From assembly GCA_007693335.1 (NCBI GenBank), contig REDU01000047.1, positions 1-34,470 of the forward strand: a stretch of DNA of 34,470 nt. The letters run 5' to 3'. Every line of letters starts with the position of its first letter. The first letter of the stretch is position 1. Made by a program: the position numbers and the translations under genes. Positions 22,994 to 31,406 of this stretch are shown here, piece after piece. The DNA comes from Ilumatobacter sp. (lineage in GTDB: Bacteria; Actinomycetota; Acidimicrobiia; Acidimicrobiales; Ilumatobacteraceae). Under the pieces are notes generated by a model. The model searched no databases. It saw only the letters and a list, made by a program, of their open reading frames with translations, and had not been told where the DNA came from.

Positions 22994-23866
22994 GCTCAGC
23001 CCGAGGACGCGGAGTGCGTTCTCGCGGAGGAACTTGGGCCAGACGTCGTCCTTGAACGGTACGTTCGGCATCTCGGTCATGATCCGCTCGAGCGAGAGGC
23101 CCATCGGGAAGTAGCCGGCGTAGATCACCTTGTCGGCGCCGCGGGTGTTGGCGTAGTCGATGATGTTCTTGGGGTAGTACTTCGGAGCGAACGCGCTGGT
23201 CGAGTAGTGCAGGCCGGGCCACTTGAGCATCAGCTTCCAGGCGAGATCGGTCCACGGCTCGCAGCCGTGCCGGGTCACGAAGGTGAGCTCGGGGAAGTCG
23301 TACATCACCTCGTCGATGAGCTCGACGCGCTGGGGTTCCATCTTGAGCCGCGGGCCCGGGACGCCGGCACAGCAGAAGACCGGGATGCCGAGTTCACACG
23401 CCTTGGCGTACAGCGGGTACATCTTCTTGTCGTTGATCGCCACCTGCGGGAACGTGCCCGACGGGAAGCACGAGACGGCCCGGACGCCGTAGGTCTCGAA
23501 TTCGTGGACGAGCTTGCGGACCGCGTCCATCCCGGCATTCGGATCGAAACCCGTCGAGGGGATGAAGCGATCGGGGTAGCGCTTCAGGGCGTCGGTGCCG
23601 CTGCCGCCCTCGTCGCCCACGCCGATCATCCCGCGCTCGATCCCCCAGTGGTCCATCTCCTGGAGCGTGATGGCCACGGGGTCGTCGGTGTCGGAGACTT
23701 CCTTCTCCGGCACCTGCTTGAACATGTACTCGGCAGGGAACTTGAAGTCCTCCTGGGACTCCTTGTCCTTGGTCTGGCGGGTGATGAAGGCGTAGGTGTC
23801 CTTCATGTCCCGGTGCGGGAACCCGATCATCGTGTCGATGATCCCGATGTTGCTCGGCATGCCCAT
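22991..23866 (-). CDS. Amidohydrolase-superfamily protein 5, metal ligands lost
   Basis: A 291-residue paralogue of protein 2 (14289), collinear over its whole length. As there, the N-terminal metal motif is replaced (GIIDTMIGFPH). The mid-barrel His is missing (VFCCAGVPG) and the GSDxPH position reads YAGYFPMG with Tyr252. His200 in TRHGCEPW is kept. The conserved blocks FPSGTFPQVAINDKKMYP and LAWKLMLKWPGLHY point to selection for something other than the classical metal chemistry. ATG 23866 follows a GAGAGGGATC ribosome region. The leader carries three tandem 14-base repeats and a 5-spaced palindrome. It lies downstream of the carboxylase gene in the same direction but with its own control region. 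Confidence 0.83.
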   Translation of the reverse strand: MGMPSNIGIIDTMIGFPHRDMKDTYAFITRQTKDKESQEDFKFPAEYMFKQVPEKEVSDTDDPVAITLQEMDHWGIERGMIGVGDEGGSGTDALKRYPDRFIPSTGFDPNAGMDAVRKLVHEFETYGVRAVSCFPSGTFPQVAINDKKMYPLYAKACELGIPVFCCAGVPGPRLKMEPQRVELIDEVMYDFPELTFVTRHGCEPWTDLAWKLMLKWPGLHYSTSAFAPKYYPKNIIDYANTRGADKVIYAGYFPMGLSLERIMTEMPNVPFKDDVWPKFLRENALRVLGLS

Positions 23867-23882
23867 GTGCGATCCCTCTCAG

Positions 23883-23924
23883 CAGATACGTCTCGACAGA
23901 TGCGTCGGGACAGATGCGTCAGGA
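23883..23924. repeat. Three tandem 14-bp repeats in a 5' leader
   Basis: Units start at 23883, 23897 and 23911, each of the form CAGAT(A/G)CGTC(T/G/A)(C/G)GA. They fill the space between the operator-like palindrome (23932) and the ribosome site of amidohydrolase 5. They could be a binding array or a leader RNA element. Confidence 0.6.
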
Positions 23925-23931
23925 AGGAGAA

Positions 23932-23946
23932 TAGAACCAAATTCCT
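23932..23946. promoter_or_regulatory. Operator-like palindrome, 5-base spacing
   Basis: TAGAACCAAATTCCT has arms AGAA and TTCC separated by 5 bases. It stands 66 bases upstream of amidohydrolase 5, just before its repeat-bearing leader. Confidence 0.5.
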
Positions 23947-23996
23947 GTTCGCGCCAAGGCCGGCCGACGACGGACCCGGGAAGCGAGCACGCACTG

Positions 23997-25502
23997 TCAG
24001 GGCGTGATGCCCACACGCACGACCGGCGCAGCGGGGCTCTGACGCCGCGTGACGGCCAGGTCGAGCGCGTCGAGGAGAGCATCTCGCGTCTCGCGTGGGT
24101 CGATCAGCTCGTCGAAGCCGAGTCTCGCGGCCGAGTTGTACGACGCGTCGAGCTCCGCGCGGCGGAGCTGCTCGGCCTCGTCCTCGTCCGCGTTCATCGC
24201 CCGGCCACTGGCGGCGGCGCCCATCGCACCGAGGGTCACGGCCGGGAACGCGAACGACGCCGTCTGGTGGTCGAACGCCGACATCCCCATCACCATCGAG
24301 CCGAACCCGTACGCCTTGCGCAGGGTGAGGTGCAGCTTGATCGTGGTCGCCTGGTTCTGGGCGGCGAACATGCGGGCGCCGCTCCGCAGCACACCGGCTC
24401 GCTCCGACAGGGTTCCGGGCAGCATCCCGGGATTGTCCGACAAGAAGACGACGGGGAGGTGGAACGAGTCCGCGATCGAGATGAAGCGAGCTGCCTTGTC
24501 GGCCGCATCGGCGTCGATCGAGCCGGCGAGCACCAAGGGTTGATTGGCGACCACCGCCACCGGATGGCCGCCCAGATGAGCCAGGGCGGTGACGATTGCC
24601 GGCCCGAACGCGGCCTGGATCTCGAACCACTCGCCACCGTCGAAGACCACCTCCAGCACATGGCGCATGTCGTAGGTCCGCCGGTTGTCGCGCGGCACCA
24701 CCTCGAGGATCTCAGGCACCGAACGGTGGCCATCGTCGTGGCCGGCCGCATGCTGATCGGCAACGGGCGGGTACGACCACGCGCTCGACGGCAGGAACGA
24801 GAGATAGTGACGCACCTGGTCGAGCGCGGCGCCGTCGTCGGCAACGACGTTGTGGATCAGCCCGCTGGCGAGCGCCACCGATGGGCCGCCCAGCGTGAGC
24901 TTGTCGACGTCCTCGCCCGTCGCCTCCCGGACCACGGGCGGTCCCGCCGTGAAGATCGAGGCCTGTTCGGTCATCACGGTGAAGTCCGACAGAGGTGCGA
25001 CGAGCGCTCCGTGACCGGCGGAGGCTCCGAGGACAGCCGTGACCACCGGGACGTGGCCGGAGCATCTGGACTGCATCAGCAGGTCGGTCGGCGACCTGCC
25101 GTGCGAGCGGTCGGTCGGCCGGAATCCGGCTCCCTCCAGCAGCATCACGAGCGGGACACGCTCCTGCAGAGCGAGCTCGGCGATCCGATGGCGTTTGGCG
25201 TTGTTGCCCCCACCGATGGTTCCGGCGACGGTGGTGAAGTCCTCTGCGCCGACCATGACGGGTCGGCCCTCGAGCAGCCCCGTACCGGCCACGAGCGCGT
25301 CAGCTGGAACATCGCCGACGAGGGTGCCGATCTCGCGGAACGTCCCGTGGTCGAGGAGGTACTCGACACGGGTGCGAGCATCGAGCTTGCCTGCCGCGCG
25401 GTGACGAACGAGGCGCTCGTCGCCACCCATGGCGCGCGCCTCGCGGCGACGCTGGGCGAGATCGTCGAGCGTCGGTCCCCATCCACCTGACGTGTGGTCC
25501 AT
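23997..25502 (-). CDS. Acyl-CoA carboxylase beta subunit (carboxyltransferase)
   Basis: A 501-residue carboxyltransferase (AccD/PccB fold) that moves a carboxyl group from biotin to an acyl-CoA. The N-terminal half contains RHRAAGKLDARTRVEYLLD, EDFTTVAGTIGG and the oxyanion-forming GASAGHGALVAP. The C-terminal half contains VVANQPLVLAGSIDADAADK, PVVFLSDNPGMLPGT and AYGFGSMVMGM. No biotin carboxylase or biotin carrier gene is in the window, so it must use a partner encoded elsewhere. ATG 25502 follows AAGGGG; a further in-frame ATG at 25547 lacks a ribosome site. Divergent from the CaiB-type gene with a KstR-like site between. Carboxylation of propionyl-CoA released from the side chain is the natural guess, but unproven. 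Confidence 0.88.
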   Translation of the reverse strand: MDHTSGGWGPTLDDLAQRRREARAMGGDERLVRHRAAGKLDARTRVEYLLDHGTFREIGTLVGDVPADALVAGTGLLEGRPVMVGAEDFTTVAGTIGGGNNAKRHRIAELALQERVPLVMLLEGAGFRPTDRSHGRSPTDLLMQSRCSGHVPVVTAVLGASAGHGALVAPLSDFTVMTEQASIFTAGPPVVREATGEDVDKLTLGGPSVALASGLIHNVVADDGAALDQVRHYLSFLPSSAWSYPPVADQHAAGHDDGHRSVPEILEVVPRDNRRTYDMRHVLEVVFDGGEWFEIQAAFGPAIVTALAHLGGHPVAVVANQPLVLAGSIDADAADKAARFISIADSFHLPVVFLSDNPGMLPGTLSERAGVLRSGARMFAAQNQATTIKLHLTLRKAYGFGSMVMGMSAFDHQTASFAFPAVTLGAMGAAASGRAMNADEDEAEQLRRAELDASYNSAARLGFDELIDPRETRDALLDALDLAVTRRQSPAAPVVRVGITP

Positions 25503-25571
25503 CGTGGCCCCTTCCCGTCGGGCATCGTGCCCCAGCTGGGCATGCACATCCAGTGATTTCTGGACAGCAAG

Positions 25572-25585
25572 TAGAACTTGTTCCA
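25572..25585. promoter_or_regulatory. KstR-like operator, 4-base spacing
   Basis: TAGAACTTGTTCCA fits TnnAACnnGTTnnA at every fixed base. It lies in the 144-base gap between the divergent carboxylase and double CaiB-type genes, about 60-70 bases from each start. Confidence 0.74.
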
Positions 25586-25646
25586 GTATGGCGGCCGAGG
25601 AGCGGCCGCGCCGTCGCCGTCGACACTACGGAGGATCGCTGATCTC

Positions 25647-28046
25647 ATGGCCGCCGAACTACCCCTGACCGGACTCCGCGTCGTCGACATGGCCGACGAG
25701 AAGGGTGAACTCGCCGGCCGACTGCTGGCCGACCTCGGGGCCGACGTGATCCGTGTCGAGCCACCCGACGGCGCGCGTTCGCGGACGTTGCCCCCCTTCC
25801 ACGCAGACCAGAGCCTGTACTTCGCCGTCCGGAACACGAACAAGCGCGGCATCGTGCTCGATCTCCACGACGCGGGTGATCGCGATCGGCTCCTCGGCCT
25901 CCTCGCCGACGCCGACATCTGGATCGAGACGACACGACCGGGCGAGTTGGCCGCGGTCGATCTCGCGCCGCGCGATGTGTCGGCGAGGTTCCCCGATCTG
26001 GTGGTGGCGTCGATCACCGATTTCGGCCAGACCGGGCCGTACCGCGACCATGTGGCCACCGACCCGGTGATGGTGGCGATGTCGTGGATGCTGTTCCGCG
26101 CCGGCGTTCCCGAGCTCCCACCCGTACTGCCACCCGGCGCGATGGCCTACGACGTCGTCGGAGTCACCGGTGCGTTCGCCGCACTCACGGGATACCTGCA
26201 GCGACTGCGCTCCGACAATGCCCCTCACATCGACGTGAGCGTGATCGAGGCCGTGCAACAGACCACCGACTGGGGCCTCGCCAGCTACTCGATCATCAGT
26301 CAGAGGATGTCCGGCTCCTACAGCCAGATCCGCAGCGGTGGTGGGCAGATCTATCCGATCGTGCCGTGCAAGGACGGATGGGTGCGCCCGTCGATCGTGA
26401 CGAAGGCCGAGTGGCGCAAGATGCGAGCGTGGCTCGGCGAGCCGGACATGCTGCAGGACGATCACTGGGACCAATCGTCGGCACGCATCGAGATCTACCA
26501 CGACGTGATCGAGCCGTTGTTCGTCGAGCATTTCGCCGACATGACGATGATCGAGGCATCCGAGGAAGGTCAGCGGCGGCGGATCCCGATCACGCCGTTG
26601 CTCCGACCTGCCGACGCGCTCGACGCCGACCACTATCGCGAGCTGCGGACCTTCGTGGACGGCGAGGTCATCGGGGGTGTGAAGGGCCCGGTGGCCGGCG
26701 GCTTCTACCTCTTCGACGGCGAGCGGATCGGCTTCAGGACGCCGGCACCGTCACTCGATGAGGAGGGGTACGTCGGTTGGGCTGGTGACCGGCTGGAGCC
26801 CTCGATCGAGCTCGGAGGCGACGTCGCCCGTGGACCGTTCGCCGGCGTCCGCGTCCTCGACTTCGGCGTGGCCGGTGCTGCCCCCGAGATCGGGCGCCTC
26901 CTCGGCGAGTACGGGGCCGACGTGATCCGTGTCGAGAGCCCGATGCGCCCCGACCTGTTCCGACAGCTCGGCGGCCCGATGGGCATGAGCCCGGTGTTCG
27001 CCTCGTCGAGTCGCACGAAGCGGAGCTTCGGGGTCGACTTCACGCATCCCGACGCCGTCGAGCAGGTGAAGGAACTGGTGTCGAGATCACACATCGTGGT
27101 CGAGAACCTGCCACCGGGCACGATGGACAACTTCGGGCTGGGGTGGGACGAGCTGCAGGCGACGAACCCCGACCTCGTGATGATCAGCAGCCAGACGATG
27201 GGTTCACGTGGCCCGTGGAAGGAGTGGCGCGGCTACGGAGCCAACACGCAACCTCCGGGTGGCATGACGTACCTCTGGAGCTTCCCCGACGCCGACGCCC
27301 CCGTCGCCTCCAACGTGGCATTCCCCGATCATGTGGTCGGTCGTCTCGGTGCCACGGTCGCAACCGCGCTGCTGATCGACCGCGAGCGGCGCGAGCGCGG
27401 CCTCCACGTCGAGATCGTCCAGGCCGAGGTCGCGATCAATCTGCTCGCCGACCTCTTCGTGAGAGAAGCACTGGAACCAGGATCGGTCGGTCCTGCCGGA
27501 AACCGTTCGGAGCGGGGCGCGCCCTGGGGCGTCTACCAGTGCGCCGGAGAGCAGCGCTGGAGCGTCATCACCTGCCGCGACGACCACGACTGGCGTCGGC
27601 TGCGCGAGGCACTGGGCGACCCGGAGTGGGCACGCGACCCCGAGCTCGATTCCGTCGCGGGCCGTCGTACCCGCCACGACGAGATCGACGAGCGGATCAC
27701 CGAGTGGACGCTGCAACGTACCGATACCGATGTCATGGCGGCCTTGCAGGCCGCCGGGGTTCCGGCGGGCAAGATGATGTACGTGGGCGACATCCCCGAC
27801 GATCCGCACCTGGTCGCTCGCGGATACCCCCTCACCCTCGAGCAGACCGGACTCGGCACGATGCTGGTCGAGGGCCCCGGTTTCCACTCCGACTCGATGC
27901 CGGGGCCGATCACCACCGCTGCGCCGCTGCTCGGCGAGCAGACCCGTGAGATCGCCCGCGAGGTGCTCGGACTCGACGAAGCCACGGTCGACCGGCTCAT
28001 CGCATCCGGCGCACTCCACCTTCCGCCGACGTCACCCCAGCCCTGA
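25647..28046 (+). CDS. Double-length class III CoA-transferase (two CaiB/BaiF domains)
   Basis: A 799-residue protein with two tandem class III CoA-transferase domains. Domain 1 (about 6-380) has LTGLRVVDMADEKGELAGR and Asp169 in GAMAYDVVG. Domain 2 (about 395-790) has FAGVRVLDFGVAGAAPEIGR and Asp561 in AFPDHVVGRLG. Both keep an aspartate at the place of the acyl-aspartyl nucleophile, so neither half is obviously dead. Single-domain enzymes of about 400 residues dimerise as interlocked rings, so a fused pseudo-dimer is likely. I recall a similar long protein in M. tuberculosis (Rv1866). ATG 25647 is chosen with GGAGGA upstream at 25630; the frame is open earlier but lacks family sequence. It is divergent from the carboxylase gene and convergent with an MFS gene. 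It probably transfers CoA between bulky carboxylic acids. Confidence 0.9.
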   Translation: MAAELPLTGLRVVDMADEKGELAGRLLADLGADVIRVEPPDGARSRTLPPFHADQSLYFAVRNTNKRGIVLDLHDAGDRDRLLGLLADADIWIETTRPGELAAVDLAPRDVSARFPDLVVASITDFGQTGPYRDHVATDPVMVAMSWMLFRAGVPELPPVLPPGAMAYDVVGVTGAFAALTGYLQRLRSDNAPHIDVSVIEAVQQTTDWGLASYSIISQRMSGSYSQIRSGGGQIYPIVPCKDGWVRPSIVTKAEWRKMRAWLGEPDMLQDDHWDQSSARIEIYHDVIEPLFVEHFADMTMIEASEEGQRRRIPITPLLRPADALDADHYRELRTFVDGEVIGGVKGPVAGGFYLFDGERIGFRTPAPSLDEEGYVGWAGDRLEPSIELGGDVARGPFAGVRVLDFGVAGAAPEIGRLLGEYGADVIRVESPMRPDLFRQLGGPMGMSPVFASSSRTKRSFGVDFTHPDAVEQVKELVSRSHIVVENLPPGTMDNFGLGWDELQATNPDLVMISSQTMGSRGPWKEWRGYGANTQPPGGMTYLWSFPDADAPVASNVAFPDHVVGRLGATVATALLIDRERRERGLHVEIVQAEVAINLLADLFVREALEPGSVGPAGNRSERGAPWGVYQCAGEQRWSVITCRDDHDWRRLREALGDPEWARDPELDSVAGRRTRHDEIDERITEWTLQRTDTDVMAALQAAGVPAGKMMYVGDIPDDPHLVARGYPLTLEQTGLGTMLVEGPGFHSDSMPGPITTAAPLLGEQTREIAREVLGLDEATVDRLIASGALHLPPTSPQP

Positions 28047-28055
28047 GGCCGAGCG

Positions 28056-29579
28056 TCAGTCAGCCGCCGTGACGGGCTCCGGGCCGAGTTCGTCGCGCAA
28101 TGGGATCTCCTCGAGGAACCAGGCGAGCACGAGCGCCAGCGCCATGATCGGAACCGCCACGATGAACACCATCCCCACCCCCGACGCCACGCCGTCGGCC
28201 ACCGCTTCGAACTGTTCGGCGGGCAATTGGCGGATCGCTGCCGGGCTGCCGAGGAGCTCACCGTCGGCCGCGAGGTCGCTCCCGGGTAGTCGCTCCTCGA
28301 TCGTCGTGTTCAGCTGCGTGCGCACCACCACCCCGAACAGCGCGACGCCGAACGCGCTCCCGAGGGTGCGGAAGAAGTTGACGGACGACGTGGCCACGCC
28401 CATGTCCGGGAAGGCGGCAGCGTTCTGCACTGCGACCATGAGCACGGGCATCGAGCAACCGACCCCGACGCCGAGCACGCCCATCGCGGCCGAGATCAGC
28501 AGTCGGCCGGTGCCGGCGCTGAGGGTCGCCAGTGCCGACACGCCGAGGAGCGCCATCGAGAGCCCGAAGATCGGGAACTTGCGGTAGCGGCCCGACCGGC
28601 TCACCATCCGTCCGGTCACGTTGGAGCCGATGACGACCCCAGCCATCAGCGGCACCAGCAGCAGCCCAGAGGCGGTGGCCGATGCACCATCGACCACCTG
28701 GAGGAAGAGCGGCAGGAACGTCACCCCTCCGACCAGCACGGCGCCGAGCAATGCGCCCATGGTCACCGAGACGACGAAGATGCGATCGCGGAACAGCCGC
28801 ATGGGCAGCACGGGGTCTTCGGTCCGGGTCTGGTGCCAGATGAACACCGCCGTGGTGACGATTCCCGTCACGAGCAGCCCGACGATGAGCATCGAGGTCC
28901 ACGGGAACTCCTGTCCACCCCAGGTGGTGGCGAGCAGCATGGTGGTCACCCCCACCGTGAGCAGCGCAGCGCCGAGGAGATCGACGGGACGTCGCTCGGT
29001 CGGTCGGGGGAGATGCAGGTGGAGCGCCGTCACGACGAAGGCCGCCGCGCCGAGCGGCAGCTTGACCCAGAAGACCCACCGCCACGACATGTTGTCGGCG
29101 ATGAACCCGCCGAGGAGCGGACCGACCACGCTCGCTGTGGCGAACACCGCGGTGAACAGACCCGTGTAGCGACTGCGCTGACGCGGGGTCATCACGTCTG
29201 CGAGGACGGTGAACGCCATCGCCAGGATCCCGCCCCCGCCCACCCCCTGGACTCCCCGGGCGACGATCAGCTGCAGCATCGACTGCGACAGCCCGGCGAG
29301 TACCGAACCGAGGAGGAAGGCCACGATCGTGATCTGGATCATGAGCTTTCGTCCGTGGATGTCGCTCAGCTTGCCGAACAGCGGGACCGAGACCGTCGAG
29401 AACAACATGTACGACGTGACCACCCAGGAGATGTGGTCAAGTCCGCCGAGTTCGCCTGCAATGGTCGGCAGCGCGGTGGCCACGATCGTCTGGTCGACCG
29501 CCGAGAGGAACAGGCACAGCAACATCGCGCCGATCACCAACCGCAACGAGCGGTCCAGAGGCGCGGCAAGGTCTCGCAT
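28056..29579 (-). CDS. MFS transporter, DHA2/EmrB-QacA type
   Basis: A 507-residue carrier with about 14 hydrophobic segments. Diagnostic motifs are the helix-1 DHA2 motif LSAVDQTIVATALPTIAGEL, the loop 2-3 motif GKLSDIHGRK, GVQGVGGGGIL, and the helix-5 antiporter motif SVVGPLLGGFIADN. It is the most typical drug:proton antiporter of the three MFS proteins here. The C-terminal stretch (about 430-475) forms an acidic extracytoplasmic loop before the last helix. The ATG at 29579 has no clear ribosome site and a -10-like TCTAGT not far upstream, so its leader may be very short. A 5-spaced palindrome at 29601 overlaps the end of the upstream aldo/keto reductase gene. Substrate unknown. Confidence 0.88.
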   Translation of the reverse strand: MRDLAAPLDRSLRLVIGAMLLCLFLSAVDQTIVATALPTIAGELGGLDHISWVVTSYMLFSTVSVPLFGKLSDIHGRKLMIQITIVAFLLGSVLAGLSQSMLQLIVARGVQGVGGGGILAMAFTVLADVMTPRQRSRYTGLFTAVFATASVVGPLLGGFIADNMSWRWVFWVKLPLGAAAFVVTALHLHLPRPTERRPVDLLGAALLTVGVTTMLLATTWGGQEFPWTSMLIVGLLVTGIVTTAVFIWHQTRTEDPVLPMRLFRDRIFVVSVTMGALLGAVLVGGVTFLPLFLQVVDGASATASGLLLVPLMAGVVIGSNVTGRMVSRSGRYRKFPIFGLSMALLGVSALATLSAGTGRLLISAAMGVLGVGVGCSMPVLMVAVQNAAAFPDMGVATSSVNFFRTLGSAFGVALFGVVVRTQLNTTIEERLPGSDLAADGELLGSPAAIRQLPAEQFEAVADGVASGVGMVFIVAVPIMALALVLAWFLEEIPLRDELGPEPVTAAD

Positions 29580-29600
29580 CGACGCCGAACCTACTAGAAG

Positions 29601-29615
29601 TGGAATTTGGTTTCA
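29601..29615. promoter_or_regulatory. Operator-like palindrome overlapping a stop codon, 5-base spacing
   Basis: TGGAATTTGGTTTCA has arms GGAA and TTTC separated by 5 bases, with outer T and A. The last three bases are the stop codon of the aldo/keto reductase gene read on the other strand. It stands 22 bases before the MFS start. Confidence 0.48.
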
Positions 29616-30557
29616 GTGCCGGGACAGGGCACTCACATCAGCGCGGTCGTGGTCGGTGAGCGACCATCCGGCCGCAGCCACGTTCGCCCGAACCTGCTCG
29701 GCCGACGTGGCGCCGGCGATCACCGAGGCGACCTGCGTGTTCGAGATGAGCCAGCTCATGGCGAGCTCGAGCAGTGTTCGGTCATGCTCGGCCGCCCACG
29801 CGGTGAGTCGCTCCACCACCGCCAGCTTGTCGTCGTCGATGAACGCGCCGGCGCGTGCACCCCAGGCCTCGAGCCTCGAGCCGGGTGGCGAGGTCTGCCC
29901 CCGACGATACTTACCGGTGAGCACACCCGACTCGAGCGGGAAGTACGGCACGAACGCCGTGCCGAGCCGCTCACACGCATCGAGCACCCCATCGGTCTCG
30001 GGGGTGCGGGTCAACAAGCTGTAGTGGTTCTGGACCGACGCGTACGGGGTGACTCCGATCCCGGTCGCGGCCGCGTGTGATGCGACGAGGTCAGCGGCCG
30101 AGAAGTTGGTGCAGCCGATCTCGAGGATCTTGCCCTCGTCACGCAACTCCGCCAGACAACCGAGCGTCTCGTCGTGCGGGGTGGACGGATCGGGCTGGTG
30201 GAGTTGGTAGTGGTCGACCCGGTCGGTACCGAGGCGATCGAGGCTGGCTTCCAACCGCCGGCGGATCACGGCCGGATCGCCGCCGCGTTCCCCGTCGGCG
30301 AGACCCGACGTGTGTCCCCACTTGGTCGCGATCACGACCTGATCGCGCCGCCCGGCGAGCGAGCGTCCGAGCATCTCCTCCGACGCTCCCCCGCCGTAGC
30401 TCTCGGCAGTATCGAAGTAGGTGATCCCGGCGTCGATCGCAGCGTCGACCACCTGCTGGCTCGCGGCGGCGTCGATCCGCATCCCGAAGTTGTTGCAGCC
30501 GAGGCCGACGGCCGACACCTGCAGATTCCCCAGCGACCTGAACTCCACCGATCTCAC
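29613..30557 (-). CDS. Aldo/keto reductase
   Basis: A 314-residue NADPH-dependent TIM-barrel reductase. The catalytic tetrad is visible: Asp and Tyr in YFDTAESYGGG, Lys in IATKWGH, His in HYQLHQPDPS. The cofactor-binding end is seen as SVIAGATSAEQVRANV. It resembles the bacterial YajO/Tas-like group that reduces aldehydes and ketones. Start is GTG 30557 or the nearby GTG 30548, which has TACGGT 7 bases upstream and could be leaderless. No KstR-like site was found before this gene, and it is separated from the SDR gene by 57 bases. It may follow the P450-SDR unit as a third gene. A role in reducing aldehydes released by aldol cleavage is possible but speculative. Confidence 0.88.
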   Translation of the reverse strand: MRSVEFRSLGNLQVSAVGLGCNNFGMRIDAAASQQVVDAAIDAGITYFDTAESYGGGASEEMLGRSLAGRRDQVVIATKWGHTSGLADGERGGDPAVIRRRLEASLDRLGTDRVDHYQLHQPDPSTPHDETLGCLAELRDEGKILEIGCTNFSAADLVASHAAATGIGVTPYASVQNHYSLLTRTPETDGVLDACERLGTAFVPYFPLESGVLTGKYRRGQTSPPGSRLEAWGARAGAFIDDDKLAVVERLTAWAAEHDRTLLELAMSWLISNTQVASVIAGATSAEQVRANVAAAGWSLTDHDRADVSALSRH

Positions 30558-30614
30558 CGTACGAGATCGCCGAACCTGGGTCGAACCCGAGGGGCTCGTG
30601 GCCGGACCGGCCGG

Positions 30615-31406
30615 TCAGCCGAACAGCAGGCGATAGTCGGCGCCCTTGCGGAGGTGGTGTCCACCGTCGATGGGAAGGCATGCGCCCGTGACCCATGACG
30701 ACTCCGGACCGGCGAGGAACCGCACGGCGTTCGCGATGTCCTGCACCTGGCCGACGCGTCCGAGCGGCATGTTCGCGAGGTAGTCGTCGAGCAGCGGACC
30801 ACCGGCCGTGATTCCCGACATCAGCTCGTCGTCCACGATCCCGGGCTGCACGGTGTTCACCCGGATCCCGAGCGGTCCGAGCTCTTCGGCAGCATTCCGG
30901 CAGAGCTGGTCGACCCCGCCTTTGGACGCTCCGTAGGCCCAGAGCAAGGTGTGCGGGAAGTGCCCGGCGCCCGACGACATCCCGATGATCGAACCGCCCC
31001 CGGAACCCGCCATCGAGCGGGCGGCGTGCTTCACGCAGATCGCCGTCCCGACGAGGTTGAGGTCGATCGTCGCACGGACTGCGGCGATGTCGCTGTCGAG
31101 GAAGCTCCCGAGGTGGAACGATCCGCCGGCATTGGCGAACAGGATGTCGAGACCACCCGATGGACTCCCCTCGGCGGCGAGCGCCACGGCGGCCTCGACC
31201 TGTTCCTCGATCGTCACATCGGCCACGATGTGGCGGGCACCGTTGCCGATCACCTCGACGGCCGCCTCGAGTTTCGCTGCGGTGCGCCCGCAGACCGTGA
31301 CCACGGCGCCTTCGGCCGCGAGCAGCTCGGCGGTGGCGAGTCCGATCCCGCTGCCACCGCCGGTGACGAGTGCATGAACACCCTCGATCCCCACCGAGTC
31401 AGCCAC
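30615..31406 (-). CDS. Short-chain dehydrogenase/reductase
   Basis: A 263-residue classical SDR. Cofactor motif TGGGSGIG at 15-22, NAG at 92-94, catalytic Ser145 (MSSGAG), Tyr158 and Lys162 (YGASK), and the C-terminal GACLPIDGG. It oxidises or reduces a hydroxyl or keto group with NAD(P). The GTG start overlaps the stop of the P450 gene by 8 bases (GTGGCTGA), preceded by AGGGGG, so it is translated together with the P450. A natural role is oxidation of the 26-alcohol made by the P450, or of a hydroxyacyl-CoA; sequence alone cannot decide. Confidence 0.92.
   Translation of the reverse strand: MADSVGIEGVHALVTGGGSGIGLATAELLAAEGAVVTVCGRTAAKLEAAVEVIGNGARHIVADVTIEEQVEAAVALAAEGSPSGGLDILFANAGGSFHLGSFLDSDIAAVRATIDLNLVGTAICVKHAARSMAGSGGGSIIGMSSGAGHFPHTLLWAYGASKGGVDQLCRNAAEELGPLGIRVNTVQPGIVDDELMSGITAGGPLLDDYLANMPLGRVGQVQDIANAVRFLAGPESSWVTGACLPIDGGHHLRKGADYRLLFG

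Noticed and set aside
23883..23924. Tandem repeats considered as a CRISPR array
   Set aside because: Units are contiguous 14-mers without spacers, and no cas gene is present.
23796..25490. 564-codon open frame on the plus strand
   Set aside because: Antisense to the carboxyltransferase gene, whose family motifs are unmistakable; composition is that of a GC-driven shadow frame.
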